Shown here one piece after another: positions 20,128-28,070 of a stretch of DNA of 64,000 nucleotides. The notes beneath the pieces were generated by a model that made no database searches, was not told the DNA's origin, and was given only the letters and a program-made list of their open reading frames with translations. This DNA comes from JALZKA01 sp963717635 (lineage in GTDB: Bacteria > Actinomycetota > Thermoleophilia > Solirubrobacterales > 70-9): contig OY970347.1 of assembly GCA_963717635.1 (NCBI GenBank), positions 1,550,001 to 1,614,000 on the forward strand. The letters are read 5' to 3'. Each line of letters starts with the position of its first letter. The stretch's first letter is position 1. Both the position numbers and the translations under genes were made by a program.

Positions 20128-20678
20128 GAGTCGGAGCGCGGCTTGGTGATCGCGACCTCGCCCGTGCGAGCCATCTCAATCAGGCCGTGCGGGCGGACCA
20201 TGCGCTCGAAGGAATCGATCTTCTCCTGCGAACCGGTGACCTCGATAGTGAGCGTGCGGCGGGACACATCGACGATGTTCGCGCCGAAGATCTCGGCGAA
20301 CTGCATGATCTCGCCGCGGTTCTCGACCGCCGCGTTGACCCGGAACAGGGCCATCTCGCGGGCCACGGTCGCGTCCGGCTCCATGTCGCGGATCTTGATC
20401 ACGTTGACGAGCTTGTGAAGCTGCTTTGTCACCTGGTCGATCGGATGGACCGCGCCGTCGAGGGTGAGGGTCACACGCGAGATCTCGTCGTCCTCGGTCG
20501 GCCCAACCGCGAGCGTGTCGATGTTGAAGCCGCGGCGGGAAAACAGACCGGCGATCCGGGCCAGCACCCCCGGCCGGTTCTCGACCAGCAGGCTCAGGAT
20601 GTGCTTGCGGCCGGTCAGGCCACTGCCGACCTCGAGGTCCTCGAGCTTGACCAGTTCAGGTGTGCCGGGCTCGCCCAT
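20124..20678 (-). CDS. ilvN: Acetolactate synthase small (regulatory) subunit
   Basis: IlvN activates IlvB and confers valine feedback inhibition. The 184-residue form has an N-terminal ACT domain (HILSLLVENRPGVLARIAGL, then FSRRGFNIDTLAVGPTED) and a C-terminal ACT-like domain. ATG at 20678 has AAGGGAG eight bases upstream and overlaps the stop of an 18-codon upstream ORF (TGATG). Its own stop overlaps the probable menF CTG. Confidence 0.97.
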   Translation of the reverse strand: MGEPGTPELVKLEDLEVGSGLTGRKHILSLLVENRPGVLARIAGLFSRRGFNIDTLAVGPTEDDEISRVTLTLDGAVHPIDQVTKQLHKLVNVIKIRDMEPDATVAREMALFRVNAAVENRGEIMQFAEIFGANIVDVSRRTLTIEVTGSQEKIDSFERMVRPHGLIEMARTGEVAITKPRSDS

Positions 20679-20734
20679 CAAAGACACTCCCTTACCAGGG
20701 GGGCAAACATGGTTTCGCGCCTTACGTCGCTCAT
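20678..20734 (-). CDS. 18-codon upstream ORF (MSDVRRET type) in the ilvB-ilvN gap
   Basis: Between ilvB and ilvN lies an ORF encoding MSDVRRETMFAPLVRECL. It starts 4 bases after the ilvB stop with GGGGTGA as ribosome site, and its stop overlaps the ilvN ATG (TGATG). An ORF of identical length, with a near-identical first 23 bases and the same overlap, precedes the STAS gene at 57795. Both also hold a C-run followed by a G-run that can pair with it and overlaps the ribosome site of the next gene. Function is unknown; translational coupling or an RNA switch is inferred. Confidence 0.55.
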   Translation of the reverse strand: MSDVRRETMFAPLVRECL

Positions 20735-20738
20735 CAGA

Positions 20739-22418
20739 TCACCCCACCATGTCCCGGGCCGCGGCGCCGGCCGGAATCATCGGGTAGCAGTTCTCGTCCT
20801 TGGTCACGCGCACGTCGAGCAGCGCCGGGCCATCGGCCTCGAGCGTCGCGCGCATGGCGTCCAGCAGCTTGCCCTTGTCGTCGCAGAGAGCGCCGGTCCA
20901 CCCATACGCATCGGCCAGCTTCACCCAGTCGGGGCTCGGGCCCATCTCGACGGACTGGTAGCGCTCCTCCCAAAACAGCTCCTGCCACTGGCGCACCATG
21001 CCGAAGTGGCCGTTGTTCATCAGAAAGACCTTGACCGCGATGTCGTGGTGGGCGGCGGTCGCCATCTCCTGTGAGTTCATGACCAGGCTGCCGTCGCCCG
21101 CGAGGCAGACCACGGTGTCGTCCGGGCACGCGACCTTGGCGCCGATCGCGGCCGGCAGGCCGAAGCCCATCGTGCCGAGGCCGCCGGAATTCAGCCACCG
21201 GCGCGGCTTCGAGAAGTGGTAGTACTGCGCCGCCCACATCTGGTGCTGGCCGACGTCCGAGGTGATGATCGCCTCGCCGCCGGTCGCCTCGTACATCGCC
21301 TCGACCATGAACTGGGGCTTGATCTCCGAATCGCTGGAGTCCTCGTACCGAAGCGGGTACTCGGCCTGCCAGGCGCGGATCCGCTGCCACCAGTCGGCAA
21401 GTCGACCGGAGTCGGCCTTCAGCGCCTGGTATTCCCGGGTGAACTTCGGCAGCACATCCTTGGCGTCGCCGACGATCGGGATGTGCGCCGGAACGTTCTT
21501 GCCGATCTCGGCCGGATCGACGTCGATGTGGACGAACTTGGCCCGAGGCGCGAACTCGGAGAGCTTGCCGGTGATCCGATCGTCGAACCGGGCGCCGACG
21601 CAGACGATGAGGTCGGCCTCATCCATCGCGTAATTGGCCGCGCGCGTGCCGTGCATCCCGAGCATGCCGAGCCAGTGGTCATGCGGCGCCGGGAAGGCGC
21701 CGAGGCCCATCACCGTCAGCGTCACCGGGAACTCGTCGGAGCCGCAGAACTCGCGGAACTCCTCCGAGGCCTCGGCGTTGATGATCCCGCCGCCGCCGTA
21801 GATCACCGGGCGGCGGGCGTTGGCGAGCGCCTTGGCCGCGATCCGGATCTGCTTGATGTTGCCTTCGAACGGCGGCTTGTAGCCGGGCAGGTCGGGCATG
21901 CCGGTGGCGGGCTCGTAGTCGATCTCCGCCCGCGAGAGGTCCTGAGGGATGTCGACCAAGACCGGGCCCGGCCGCCCGGACTTGGCGATGTGGAAGGCGC
22001 TGTGGATGTACTCCGGGATCTGGCGGGGATCGGTGACCAGGAACGAATGCTTGACCACCGGCAGCGTGATTCCGGTGACGTCCGCCTCCTGGAAGCCGTC
22101 GGTTCCGATCAGGTCGGTGCGGACCTGGCCGGTGATGAACACGGTCGGCACCGAGTCCATCATCGCGTCGGCGATCGCCGTGACCAGGTTGGTCGCGCCG
22201 GGGCCCGAGGTCGCCAGCGCGACCCCGACCCTGCCCGAGGCCTTGGCGTAGCCTTCGGCGGCATGCCCTGCGCCCTGCTCATGGCGCGCCTGGATGTGCT
22301 CGAAGTCCGCGTCGTAGATCGCGTCGTAGGTGGGCAGGTTTGCCCCGCCCGGGATCCCGAAGACGTGCTTCACGCCTTCAGCCTTGAGTGCTTCGCAAAG
22401 TGCATCCGCCGCCCGCAT
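20739..22418 (-). CDS. ilvB: Acetolactate synthase large subunit
   Basis: IlvB is the ThDP- and FAD-dependent catalytic subunit that makes acetolactate or acetohydroxybutyrate. The 559 residues show VFGIPGGANLPTYDA, RHEQGAGHAAEGYAKASG (catalytic Glu), TSGPGATNLVTAI, and the ThDP motif VVCLAGDGSLVMNSQEMATA followed by NNGHFGMVRQWQELF. ATG at 22418 is preceded by TAGACT ten bases upstream, inside the 13-base gap to the tetR stop, so it may also have its own leaderless promoter. Confidence 0.97.
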   Translation of the reverse strand: MRAADALCEALKAEGVKHVFGIPGGANLPTYDAIYDADFEHIQARHEQGAGHAAEGYAKASGRVGVALATSGPGATNLVTAIADAMMDSVPTVFITGQVRTDLIGTDGFQEADVTGITLPVVKHSFLVTDPRQIPEYIHSAFHIAKSGRPGPVLVDIPQDLSRAEIDYEPATGMPDLPGYKPPFEGNIKQIRIAAKALANARRPVIYGGGGIINAEASEEFREFCGSDEFPVTLTVMGLGAFPAPHDHWLGMLGMHGTRAANYAMDEADLIVCVGARFDDRITGKLSEFAPRAKFVHIDVDPAEIGKNVPAHIPIVGDAKDVLPKFTREYQALKADSGRLADWWQRIRAWQAEYPLRYEDSSDSEIKPQFMVEAMYEATGGEAIITSDVGQHQMWAAQYYHFSKPRRWLNSGGLGTMGFGLPAAIGAKVACPDDTVVCLAGDGSLVMNSQEMATAAHHDIAVKVFLMNNGHFGMVRQWQELFWEERYQSVEMGPSPDWVKLADAYGWTGALCDDKGKLLDAMRATLEADGPALLDVRVTKDENCYPMIPAGAAARDMVG

Positions 22419-22431
22419 CAGGCGAAAAAGT

Positions 22432-23049
22432 CTAGCTCGCAGCGAGGAATAGATCGAAGAGCTGTTCGAGCTGGGCGCGGAGATTCTCGACCTGGAGATC
22501 GTCGATCCCCTCCGAGAGGCGATGGACCAGCAACCCGTCGACCCCGGCGACCAGGAGCGGCGCGAGCCGCTCGGGCTCGGACGCGCCCGCCAGCCGCAGC
22601 GCCGACTCGGCCAGCTCGCTGAACGCACGCTGCCAATGGGCTGCGGTCGCCCGCAGGCCGGGGCGGCGCGCAGCCTCGAGGTAGACCTCGAACTTGGCGA
22701 GGAGGCCGGCCGCTGCGTCCGCGTCCGGGAACAGGACCTCGGCCACCGCGGCGGCGGAGCGGCTCGCCGAGGCAAGGTCTTCGCCGAGCGCCGCGGCGCG
22801 CTCGCCGACGCGCTGGATCTCGTCCGCGACCAGGATCGCGAGGGCCTCGGTCACCAGCTCGTCCTTCGACGCGAAGTAATAGGTGGTGGCCGCCAGCGGC
22901 ACCTCCGCCTCGCGGGCGACCGCGCGGTGGGTGACCGCGGCCAGGCCGTCACGCACCAGGAGCCGCACCGTCGCTGCGAGGATCGCGGCGCGGCGCTCGG
23001 CCCCCTGTTCGGAGCGGGCCGTTCCAGCGGGCTGAGCGGCGGTGCTCAA
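22432..23049 (-). CDS. TetR-family regulator
   Basis: A 205-residue one-component regulator. The N-terminal helix-turn-helix reads ILAATVRLLVRDGLAAVTHR followed by VPLAATTYYFASKDELV, typical of TetR; the C-terminal ligand domain has no recognisable specificity. TTG at 23049 overlaps the stop of the sulfoquinovose synthase gene (TTGA), and ilvB begins 13 bases downstream. It is therefore inside an operon with both, and may control it. The ligand is unknown. Confidence 0.88.
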   Translation of the reverse strand: MSTAAQPAGTARSEQGAERRAAILAATVRLLVRDGLAAVTHRAVAREAEVPLAATTYYFASKDELVTEALAILVADEIQRVGERAAALGEDLASASRSAAAVAEVLFPDADAAAGLLAKFEVYLEAARRPGLRATAAHWQRAFSELAESALRLAGASEPERLAPLLVAGVDGLLVHRLSEGIDDLQVENLRAQLEQLFDLFLAAS

Positions 23050-24236
23050 CGGCCTGCCTCGGCGGGGTCGGCAGCCAGCTCGCCCGCCTTCCACTGCGTG
23101 GTCGGCAGGATTGCGTCGTCGATCACGCGGCCGCGGTGGCGCTCGACGATCCCCAGGACCGAGTGCACCAGCTCCTCACCAAGGAGGTGAGGCTCGAGGC
23201 CCAGGTCGTGGAGCTTGGTGTTGGTGGCGTTGTAGTAATGGCTCTCGGCCTCGACCCTGGGGTTCGGGAAGTTCTGGATCTCGACCTCGATCCCCCGCTC
23301 GGTCGCGGAGCGCTTGACCAGCTCGGCCAGCTCGGCGACGGAGAACTGCTCGGTGAACTGGTTGAAAACCCGGAACTCGCCGAGGTCGGCCGGCGTATTA
23401 ACCGCAAGCTCGACGCACTGCAGCGTGTCGCGGATGTTGAGGAAGCCGCGGGTCTGGCCGCCCTCGCCGTAGACGGTAAGCGGGTGGCCGATCACGGCCT
23501 GGACGCAGAACCGGTTCAACACCGTTCCGAAGTACTGGTCGTAGTCGAAGCGGGTGACCAGCCGATCGTCGGCAACCGATTCGTCGGTGTCCACCCCATA
23601 GACCACTCCCTGGTTCAGGTCGGTTGCCCGCAGGCCCCAGATCCGGCAGGCGAAGTGGATGTTGTGCGAGTCGTGGACCTTCGAGAGGTGGTAGAGCGAG
23701 CCCGGCAGCTTCGGATACGGGAGGACGTCCTTGCGGCCCTTGTGCTCGATCTCGATGAACCCCTCCTCGATGTCGATGTTGGGGGTCCCGTACTCGCCCA
23801 TCGTGCCGAGCTTGACCAGATGGCAGTCCGGCACCTTGTCGCGGATCGAGAACAGCAGGTTGAGGGTGCCGATCACGTTCGTGAACTGGGTCTCGACCGC
23901 GGCCTCACGTGAGCGCATCGAATACGGCGCCGACGGCTGCTCCGCGTAGTGGACGATCGCCTCGGGCAGCGTCTCGTCGATGACCCCGTCGAGGAAGGCG
24001 GCGTCCTCCATCGAGCCCGTGAACGTCCGGATCTCCTTGCCGCCGGACACCTCGTTCCACGCGGCCACCCGATCGTCGAGCGCGAGGATCGGGGTCAGCG
24101 AGTCAGTTGAGTTCTCGGTATGCCAGCGGCGACGGGAGAAGTTGTCGACGATCGAAACGTCGTGGCCGCGAGCGGAGAATCGCATCGCGGTGGGCCACCC
24201 CAGGTACCCGTCGCCACCCAGGATCAGGATGCGCAT
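23046..24236 (-). CDS. sqd1: UDP-sulfoquinovose synthase (SQD1-like)
   Basis: This SDR-type enzyme makes UDP-sulfoquinovose from UDP-glucose and sulfite, the head-group donor of sulfolipid SQDG. Motifs are close to the plant and cyanobacterial enzyme: LGGDGYLGWPTAMRFSARGH, HYAEQPSAPYSMRSREAA, LVKLGTMGEYGTPNIDIEEG, YHLSKVHDSHNIHFACRIWG, RATDLNQGVVYGVDTDES and VFNQFTEQFSVAELAELV. It is 396 residues. ATG at 24236 is chosen; TACCCT lies nine bases upstream. A glycosyltransferase is divergent. Sulfolipid production itself is inferred. Confidence 0.92.
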   Translation of the reverse strand: MRILILGGDGYLGWPTAMRFSARGHDVSIVDNFSRRRWHTENSTDSLTPILALDDRVAAWNEVSGGKEIRTFTGSMEDAAFLDGVIDETLPEAIVHYAEQPSAPYSMRSREAAVETQFTNVIGTLNLLFSIRDKVPDCHLVKLGTMGEYGTPNIDIEEGFIEIEHKGRKDVLPYPKLPGSLYHLSKVHDSHNIHFACRIWGLRATDLNQGVVYGVDTDESVADDRLVTRFDYDQYFGTVLNRFCVQAVIGHPLTVYGEGGQTRGFLNIRDTLQCVELAVNTPADLGEFRVFNQFTEQFSVAELAELVKRSATERGIEVEIQNFPNPRVEAESHYYNATNTKLHDLGLEPHLLGEELVHSVLGIVERHRGRVIDDAILPTTQWKAGELAADPAEAGR

Positions 24237-24289
24237 AGCGGCCAGAGGGTAGAGGACGGCTCCGGGCGGCGGCATATCCTGCTGCGGTC

Positions 24290-25357
24290 ATGGAAACCAC
24301 CGCAGGCCTGTTTCCCCCTGAGCTGACCGCCCTGCGCGCCGGCGGCCTCGTGCTGGCCGTCCTGATCGCCGGCTTCGCGATCTGGCGCCGGCGCTCGCTG
24401 CGCAACGCCGACGTCCTGATCCTGCTCGCGATCGCGCTCGGCCTGGCCCTGGTGTCCGGCACCGAGCTGCTGGACACGCTGCTCGAGGCGTTCTCGTTCG
24501 AGCGCGAGAACGGCACCCGCATCGTCGGCGTCGCGGTGCTCGCGATCCTCGTCCTGTTCGGACTGACGATCCGCGCCCTGGCCCAGGGCTCGCGGGTGAC
24601 GCGCGAGCTCTCGGCGGTGCTGGAGGGCCTCGCCTGGGAGCGTTTCCGGCGCGACCGCCACCCGGAGCGGTTTCGCGGCAAGGTCGCGATCCTGATCCCC
24701 GCCTACAACGAGGCCGAGAACATCGCCCACGTGCTCGGGAAGCTGCCGACGGAGGTCTGCGGCGAGCCGACGGCCGTCCTGGTCGTGGATGACGGCTCGC
24801 GCGACGGCACCGGCGACGTCGCCGAAGAGAACGGCGCCACGGTCGCCCGGCACGTGATCAACCGGGGTGGCGGCGCCGCCCTGCGCACAGGTTACCGGCT
24901 GCTCTCCGACTCAGACGCGAACATCGTCGTCACGATCGACGCCGACGGCCAGCATCTGCCGGAGGAGATGTCCCGGCTGGTCGAACCCGTCCTCTCGGGC
25001 GAGGTCGACATGGCGCACGGCTCGCGCGTCCTGGGCGTGGCCGCGCCCAACACGCGCTCGCGCGAGCTCGGGATCGTGTTCTTCAACCGAGTGGTCTCGT
25101 TCATCACCCGGACGAAGGTCTCCGATTGCTCGAACGGCTACCGCGCCGTGCGCGCCTCCGTCTTGCCACAGCTGGTGCTGCGCCAGGAGCAGTTCCACAC
25201 CTCGGAGTTCATGATCGAGGCGATCAAGCGCGGGGTCCCGGCCAAGGAGGTGCCGGTCACCGTGGTCGCCCGCCTCCACGGCCATTCGAAGAAGCCGGCG
25301 GTGGTCCGCTACGGCGCCGGGTTCGCGAACGCGATCGTCCGCACCTGGCTGCGCTAG
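24290..25357 (+). CDS. Family 2 glycosyltransferase with N-terminal DUF2304-like membrane region
   Basis: The first 115 residues hold three hydrophobic helices (about 15-32, 40-60, 75-95) like DUF2304. The GT2 domain follows: VAILIPAYNEAENIAHVLGK, VVDDGSRDGT, TIDADGQHLPEE and FMIEAIKRGVPAKEVPV. Such enzymes usually transfer sugars to polyprenyl phosphate or lipid. It diverges from the sulfoquinovose synthase gene with 53 bases between starts. The known SQDG-forming transferases are not GT2, so a link is only positional. ATG at 24290 with CATATCCT upstream suggests a leaderless message. Confidence 0.88.
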   Translation: METTAGLFPPELTALRAGGLVLAVLIAGFAIWRRRSLRNADVLILLAIALGLALVSGTELLDTLLEAFSFERENGTRIVGVAVLAILVLFGLTIRALAQGSRVTRELSAVLEGLAWERFRRDRHPERFRGKVAILIPAYNEAENIAHVLGKLPTEVCGEPTAVLVVDDGSRDGTGDVAEENGATVARHVINRGGGAALRTGYRLLSDSDANIVVTIDADGQHLPEEMSRLVEPVLSGEVDMAHGSRVLGVAAPNTRSRELGIVFFNRVVSFITRTKVSDCSNGYRAVRASVLPQLVLRQEQFHTSEFMIEAIKRGVPAKEVPVTVVARLHGHSKKPAVVRYGAGFANAIVRTWLR

Positions 25358-25380
25358 GCACACGGCCTTAAGCTCGCAGC

Positions 25381-25659
25381 ATGGAGCGCGAGACTCCCCT
25401 GCGACCGGCCCTCGCGATCGGCTTGAGCCTGGTCGCGCTCGGCGGCATGGCGGCGGCAATCGTCGTGGCGCTGGGTGGAAGCTCCACCGACGATTTCACG
25501 GAGGACAACCTCGCATTGCTTATGGGAGCAGTCGCGATCGGAGTGCTCGGAGCGGCTCTCCTATCCACTCGTCTCTCGGGGCTTCCAGGACAGGCGATGC
25601 TCGCCCTCTCCTTCCTGCTCGCCGCGTTCGAGGTGATGCTGGCAGTCGTATACCTCTGA
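25381..25659 (+). CDS. Small membrane protein, unknown
   Basis: A 92-residue protein with three hydrophobic segments (about residues 10-32, 42-60 and 68-92), a polar loop STDDFTEDN between the first two, and no recognised family. It starts 23 bases after the glycosyltransferase on the same strand, so it is probably co-transcribed. A 13-bp hairpin follows its stop. Confidence 0.7.
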   Translation: MERETPLRPALAIGLSLVALGGMAAAIVVALGGSSTDDFTEDNLALLMGAVAIGVLGAALLSTRLSGLPGQAMLALSFLLAAFEVMLAVVYL

Positions 25660-25677
25660 CACTGGCTGGCTGCCTGA

Positions 25678-25724
25678 TCGAGCCGTGGATTTGTTGCCCT
25701 CCAGGTAACTTATCCACGGCTCGA
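25678..25724. terminator. Convergent hairpin terminator
   Basis: Perfect 13-bp arms (25678-25690 and 25712-25724) are separated by 21 bases in the gap between two convergent genes. There is no U-tract. The position fits a bidirectional terminator. Confidence 0.6.
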
Positions 25725-25726
25725 CG

Positions 25727-26029
25727 TTAGGTGACGCGCTGGCGGCCCTCGCGCACGGCGGCCGGATGGCGCACGTCGGAGGGGTCTGGCAGGTACAGGT
25801 CCTCGCCGCAGTTTCGGCAGACCTGCACGTAGAGCTTCTGGACCCGGCCGCAGCGCGGGCAGCGGCGCTCGGGCTCGTCGGCCTCGACGCGGTAGAGCAC
25901 CACGGCGACCAGCCCGATCACCGGCAGCACCATCCCGACGAAGAACCAGATGAAGAACGAGCTGCCCTTGGCGCGGCCGATGATCGCCGTCGCGAACCCG
26001 AACGTGGCGAGGATGACAACTGCGGTCAC
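25727..26029 (-). CDS. Membrane protein with C-terminal zinc ribbon
   Basis: A 100-residue protein. Two hydrophobic helices (about residues 2-18 and 24-46) lead to a cytoplasmic ribbon of four cysteines, CPRCGRVQKLYVQVCRNCGE. No named family is recognised. GTG at 26029 is preferred because CATACT ends six bases upstream; longer in-frame extension is low-complexity and overlaps a hairpin. It lies downstream of ndh on the same strand but behind a hairpin. Confidence 0.75.
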   Translation of the reverse strand: MTAVVILATFGFATAIIGRAKGSSFFIWFFVGMVLPVIGLVAVVLYRVEADEPERRCPRCGRVQKLYVQVCRNCGEDLYLPDPSDVRHPAAVREGRQRVT

Positions 26030-26058
26030 CCCTGAAGTATGGCCGCGATGGCGTGAGA

Positions 26059-26097
26059 TTCCACGCGTGCACCCCTGACGCAGGCGCTGGCGTGGAA
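26059..26097 (-). terminator. Hairpin downstream of ndh
   Basis: Arms TTCCACGC and GCGTGGAA (8 bp) flank a 23-base loop in the 94-base gap after the ndh stop. It may end the ndh message; no U-tract is present. Confidence 0.4.
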
Positions 26098-26123
26098 ACT
26101 CGGCGCAGTTCGGAGCGGGCGTG

Positions 26124-27449
26124 CTAATCGACCGGGCGGTGGGTGCCGCCACGGGCGTAGACCTCGTCCTTGAGCGGCCGCGGATGGCCGATCGAGCCGA
26201 CGTCGGCGACGTCACGGCCGAAGGGCAGGCCGACCGTCCAATCGGCGACGGCCCGGATCTTGCGGGCGAAACCCGGAACCTGGCTCACGTGATAGGAGCG
26301 GGCCATCCACCACGCTGGGAACCCGCGAAAGCGGCGTTTCGCGAGCTGGCCGACCGCCTTGTAGCGGCCGAGGTTCACGAATGACGCATTCGCCTTGTAA
26401 GTGAACGGAACCGGGCCCGTGCCGACGCCCAGCTCGGCGGCGATGTTCCGGGCCGCGATCGGGCCCTGGCGCACCGCGTGCTGCGCCGTGGGCGGGCAGG
26501 CGCGTCCGTCGCCGTAGCGCGGATCGGGAACGCCGGCGCAGTCGCCGACGGCCCACACGCCCTGCATGCCCTCGACCCGCAGGTAGCGGTCGACGCTCAC
26601 GCGGCCGCTCTCGTCCAAGGGCAGCGACAGGTTCTCGAGGCTCGGGTGTGGAGCGACGCCCGCGGTCCAGACGATCGTGCGAGTCGGAATGCGCTCGCCG
26701 GTCGAGAGCGTCGCGAAGTCGGAACCGGCCTCGTCGAGCCGAGTGCCGAGGCGCACGTCGATACCGCGTCCGCGGAGCTCGTTGACCGCGTATTCGGCAA
26801 GCGGCAGGTCGACCTCGGGCAGGACCCGGTCCATCGCCTCGACCAGGATCCAGCGCATGCCGTGCAGGCGGGCCCGGGGATAGCGCTCGATCGCGTCGGC
26901 GGCGAAGTCCTGCAGCTCGGCCAGGGCCTCGAGGCCGGAGTAGCCGCCGCCGACGAACACGTAGGTGAGCAGCTCGTCGCGCCGCGCCGGGTCGTCCGTC
27001 GCGTTGGCGCGCTCGAGCGACTCGACCACGTGGTTGCGGAGCCAGATCGCGTCGGCGAGGCTCTTGAAGCCGATCGCATGCTCGTCCAGGCCGGGCACCG
27101 GCAGCGAGCGCGAGACCGATCCGACGGCGGCCAGGAACTGGTCGTAGCGGATTTCCTCGTCCTCGCCCTCATGAGTGGAGAGCGTCAGCGTTCGGGTCTC
27201 GGGGTCGTGTGCGGAGACCGCGCCGAGCCGCAGGTAGGTCCGTCGCAGGATGTCGCGAAGCGGCGTCACCACATGGCGCGGCTCGAGCATGCCGGCGGCC
27301 GCCTCGGGCAGGAACGGCGTATAGAGCATGAAGTTGACGTCGTTGACCAGCGAGAGCCGGGCCGACTGGCGCGGCAGGATGCGCTCCAACTCGCGGGCTG
27401 CCGACATTCCGGCGAACCCGCCTCCGGCGATCACGACGTTCCAGGCCAT
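26124..27449 (-). CDS. ndh: Type II NADH:quinone dehydrogenase (NDH-2)
   Basis: A single-subunit flavoprotein that passes electrons from NADH to menaquinone without proton pumping. The 441 residues contain the FAD site VVIAGGGFAGMSAARELERI, the NADH site YVFVGGGYSGLEALAELQDF and the second FAD site GVWAVGDCAGVPDPRYGDG followed by CPPTAQHAVRQG. The C-terminus is amphipathic (WWMARSYHVSQVPGF). ATG at 27449 has CATACT six bases upstream. A 19-bp palindrome lies in the promoter region shared with the divergent acetyltransferase gene. Confidence 0.93.
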   Translation of the reverse strand: MAWNVVIAGGGFAGMSAARELERILPRQSARLSLVNDVNFMLYTPFLPEAAAGMLEPRHVVTPLRDILRRTYLRLGAVSAHDPETRTLTLSTHEGEDEEIRYDQFLAAVGSVSRSLPVPGLDEHAIGFKSLADAIWLRNHVVESLERANATDDPARRDELLTYVFVGGGYSGLEALAELQDFAADAIERYPRARLHGMRWILVEAMDRVLPEVDLPLAEYAVNELRGRGIDVRLGTRLDEAGSDFATLSTGERIPTRTIVWTAGVAPHPSLENLSLPLDESGRVSVDRYLRVEGMQGVWAVGDCAGVPDPRYGDGRACPPTAQHAVRQGPIAARNIAAELGVGTGPVPFTYKANASFVNLGRYKAVGQLAKRRFRGFPAWWMARSYHVSQVPGFARKIRAVADWTVGLPFGRDVADVGSIGHPRPLKDEVYARGGTHRPVD

Positions 27450-27468
27450 GACCTCAGTATGACAGACC

Positions 27469-27487
27469 TTGTAACAAGTTGTTACAA
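27469..27487. promoter_or_regulatory. 19-bp palindromic operator between ndh and the GNAT gene
   Basis: TTGTAACAA and TTGTTACAA are perfectly inverted around a single G. The site covers the expected -35 region of both divergent promoters, so one bound protein could silence both. The pattern suits a TetR- or MarR-type dimer; it differs from the Rex consensus in the central bases and in having an odd spacer. Confidence 0.6.
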
Positions 27488-27531
27488 AGTGTCGGTAGGC
27501 ACAAGCTGGGCTGCGCGTAGCATTGCTTCCC

Positions 27532-27837
27532 GTGGAGGTGCGAGTCGCCGACAACCCGGAGCAGAGCCGGTTCGAGGTGTTCGCCGACGACCAGCTCGCC
27601 GGTGCCGCGTACTACCGGATGGAGGGCGATGACGTCGCCTTCACCCACACCGAGGTCGACGACGCCTACGAAGGCCACGGCCTGGGCTCGAAGCTGGCCG
27701 CGGCCGCTCTTGACGAGGCGCGAGACCGGGGGGCCGGAGTCCTGCCCTACTGCCCGTTCATCCGCGGCTACATCGAGCGGCACCCCGAGTACCTTGACCT
27801 CGTGCCGGAAAGCGAGCGCCGAAGGTTCGGGCTATGA
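27532..27837 (+). CDS. GNAT-like acetyltransferase (YjdJ/COG2388 type)
   Basis: A 101-residue minimal GNAT: AGAAYYRMEGDDVAFTHTEV, the acetyl-CoA loop YEGHGLGSKLAAAALDEARD and the terminal YCPFIRGYIERHPEYLDLV are hallmarks of the COG2388 group. GTG at 27532 is chosen because TAGCAT ends eight bases upstream (leaderless); TTG at 27523 is the alternative. The stop overlaps the next gene (ATGA). In E. coli the relatives yjdJ and yjdI are also neighbours. Confidence 0.85.
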   Translation: MEVRVADNPEQSRFEVFADDQLAGAAYYRMEGDDVAFTHTEVDDAYEGHGLGSKLAAAALDEARDRGAGVLPYCPFIRGYIERHPEYLDLVPESERRRFGL

Positions 27838-28070
27838 GCCACAAGACGTATCAGGGCGAGCGGATCGAGGTTAGCTTCGACAACGAGGTCTGCATCCACT
27901 CGGGTGAGTGCGTGCGCGGCCTGCCGGCGGTGTTCGACACCAAGCGGCGGCCGTGGATCGACCCCGACGGCGCCGATGCCGAGACGGTGGCTGCCCAGGT
28001 CGAGCGCTGCCCGAGCGGCGCGCTCCAGTACGTCCTCAGAGACCCAACTTCGCGCGAATCAGCTTCGTGA
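27834..28070 (+). CDS. Divergent 4Fe-4S mono-cluster protein (YjdI/Fer4_19 type)
   Basis: A 78-residue protein with cysteines in CIHSGECVRGLPAVFD and VERCPSGALQYVLRD, the pattern of the divergent mono-cluster ferredoxin family. Its role is unknown; conserved pairing with a small acetyltransferase suggests a joint function. It overlaps the GNAT stop (ATGA), and its last 35 bases overlap the convergent gatB. Confidence 0.85.
   Translation: MSHKTYQGERIEVSFDNEVCIHSGECVRGLPAVFDTKRRPWIDPDGADAETVAAQVERCPSGALQYVLRDPTSRESAS

Noticed and set aside
25710..25718. TTATCCACG, one mismatch from a DnaA box
   Set aside because: It is a single copy inside a terminator hairpin between convergent genes, with no dnaA or dnaN nearby.
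27469..27487. Rex operator upstream of ndh
   Set aside because: The outer TTGT/ACAA fit, but the next bases and the 1-base odd spacer do not match known Rex consensus sequences; left as an unassigned palindrome.
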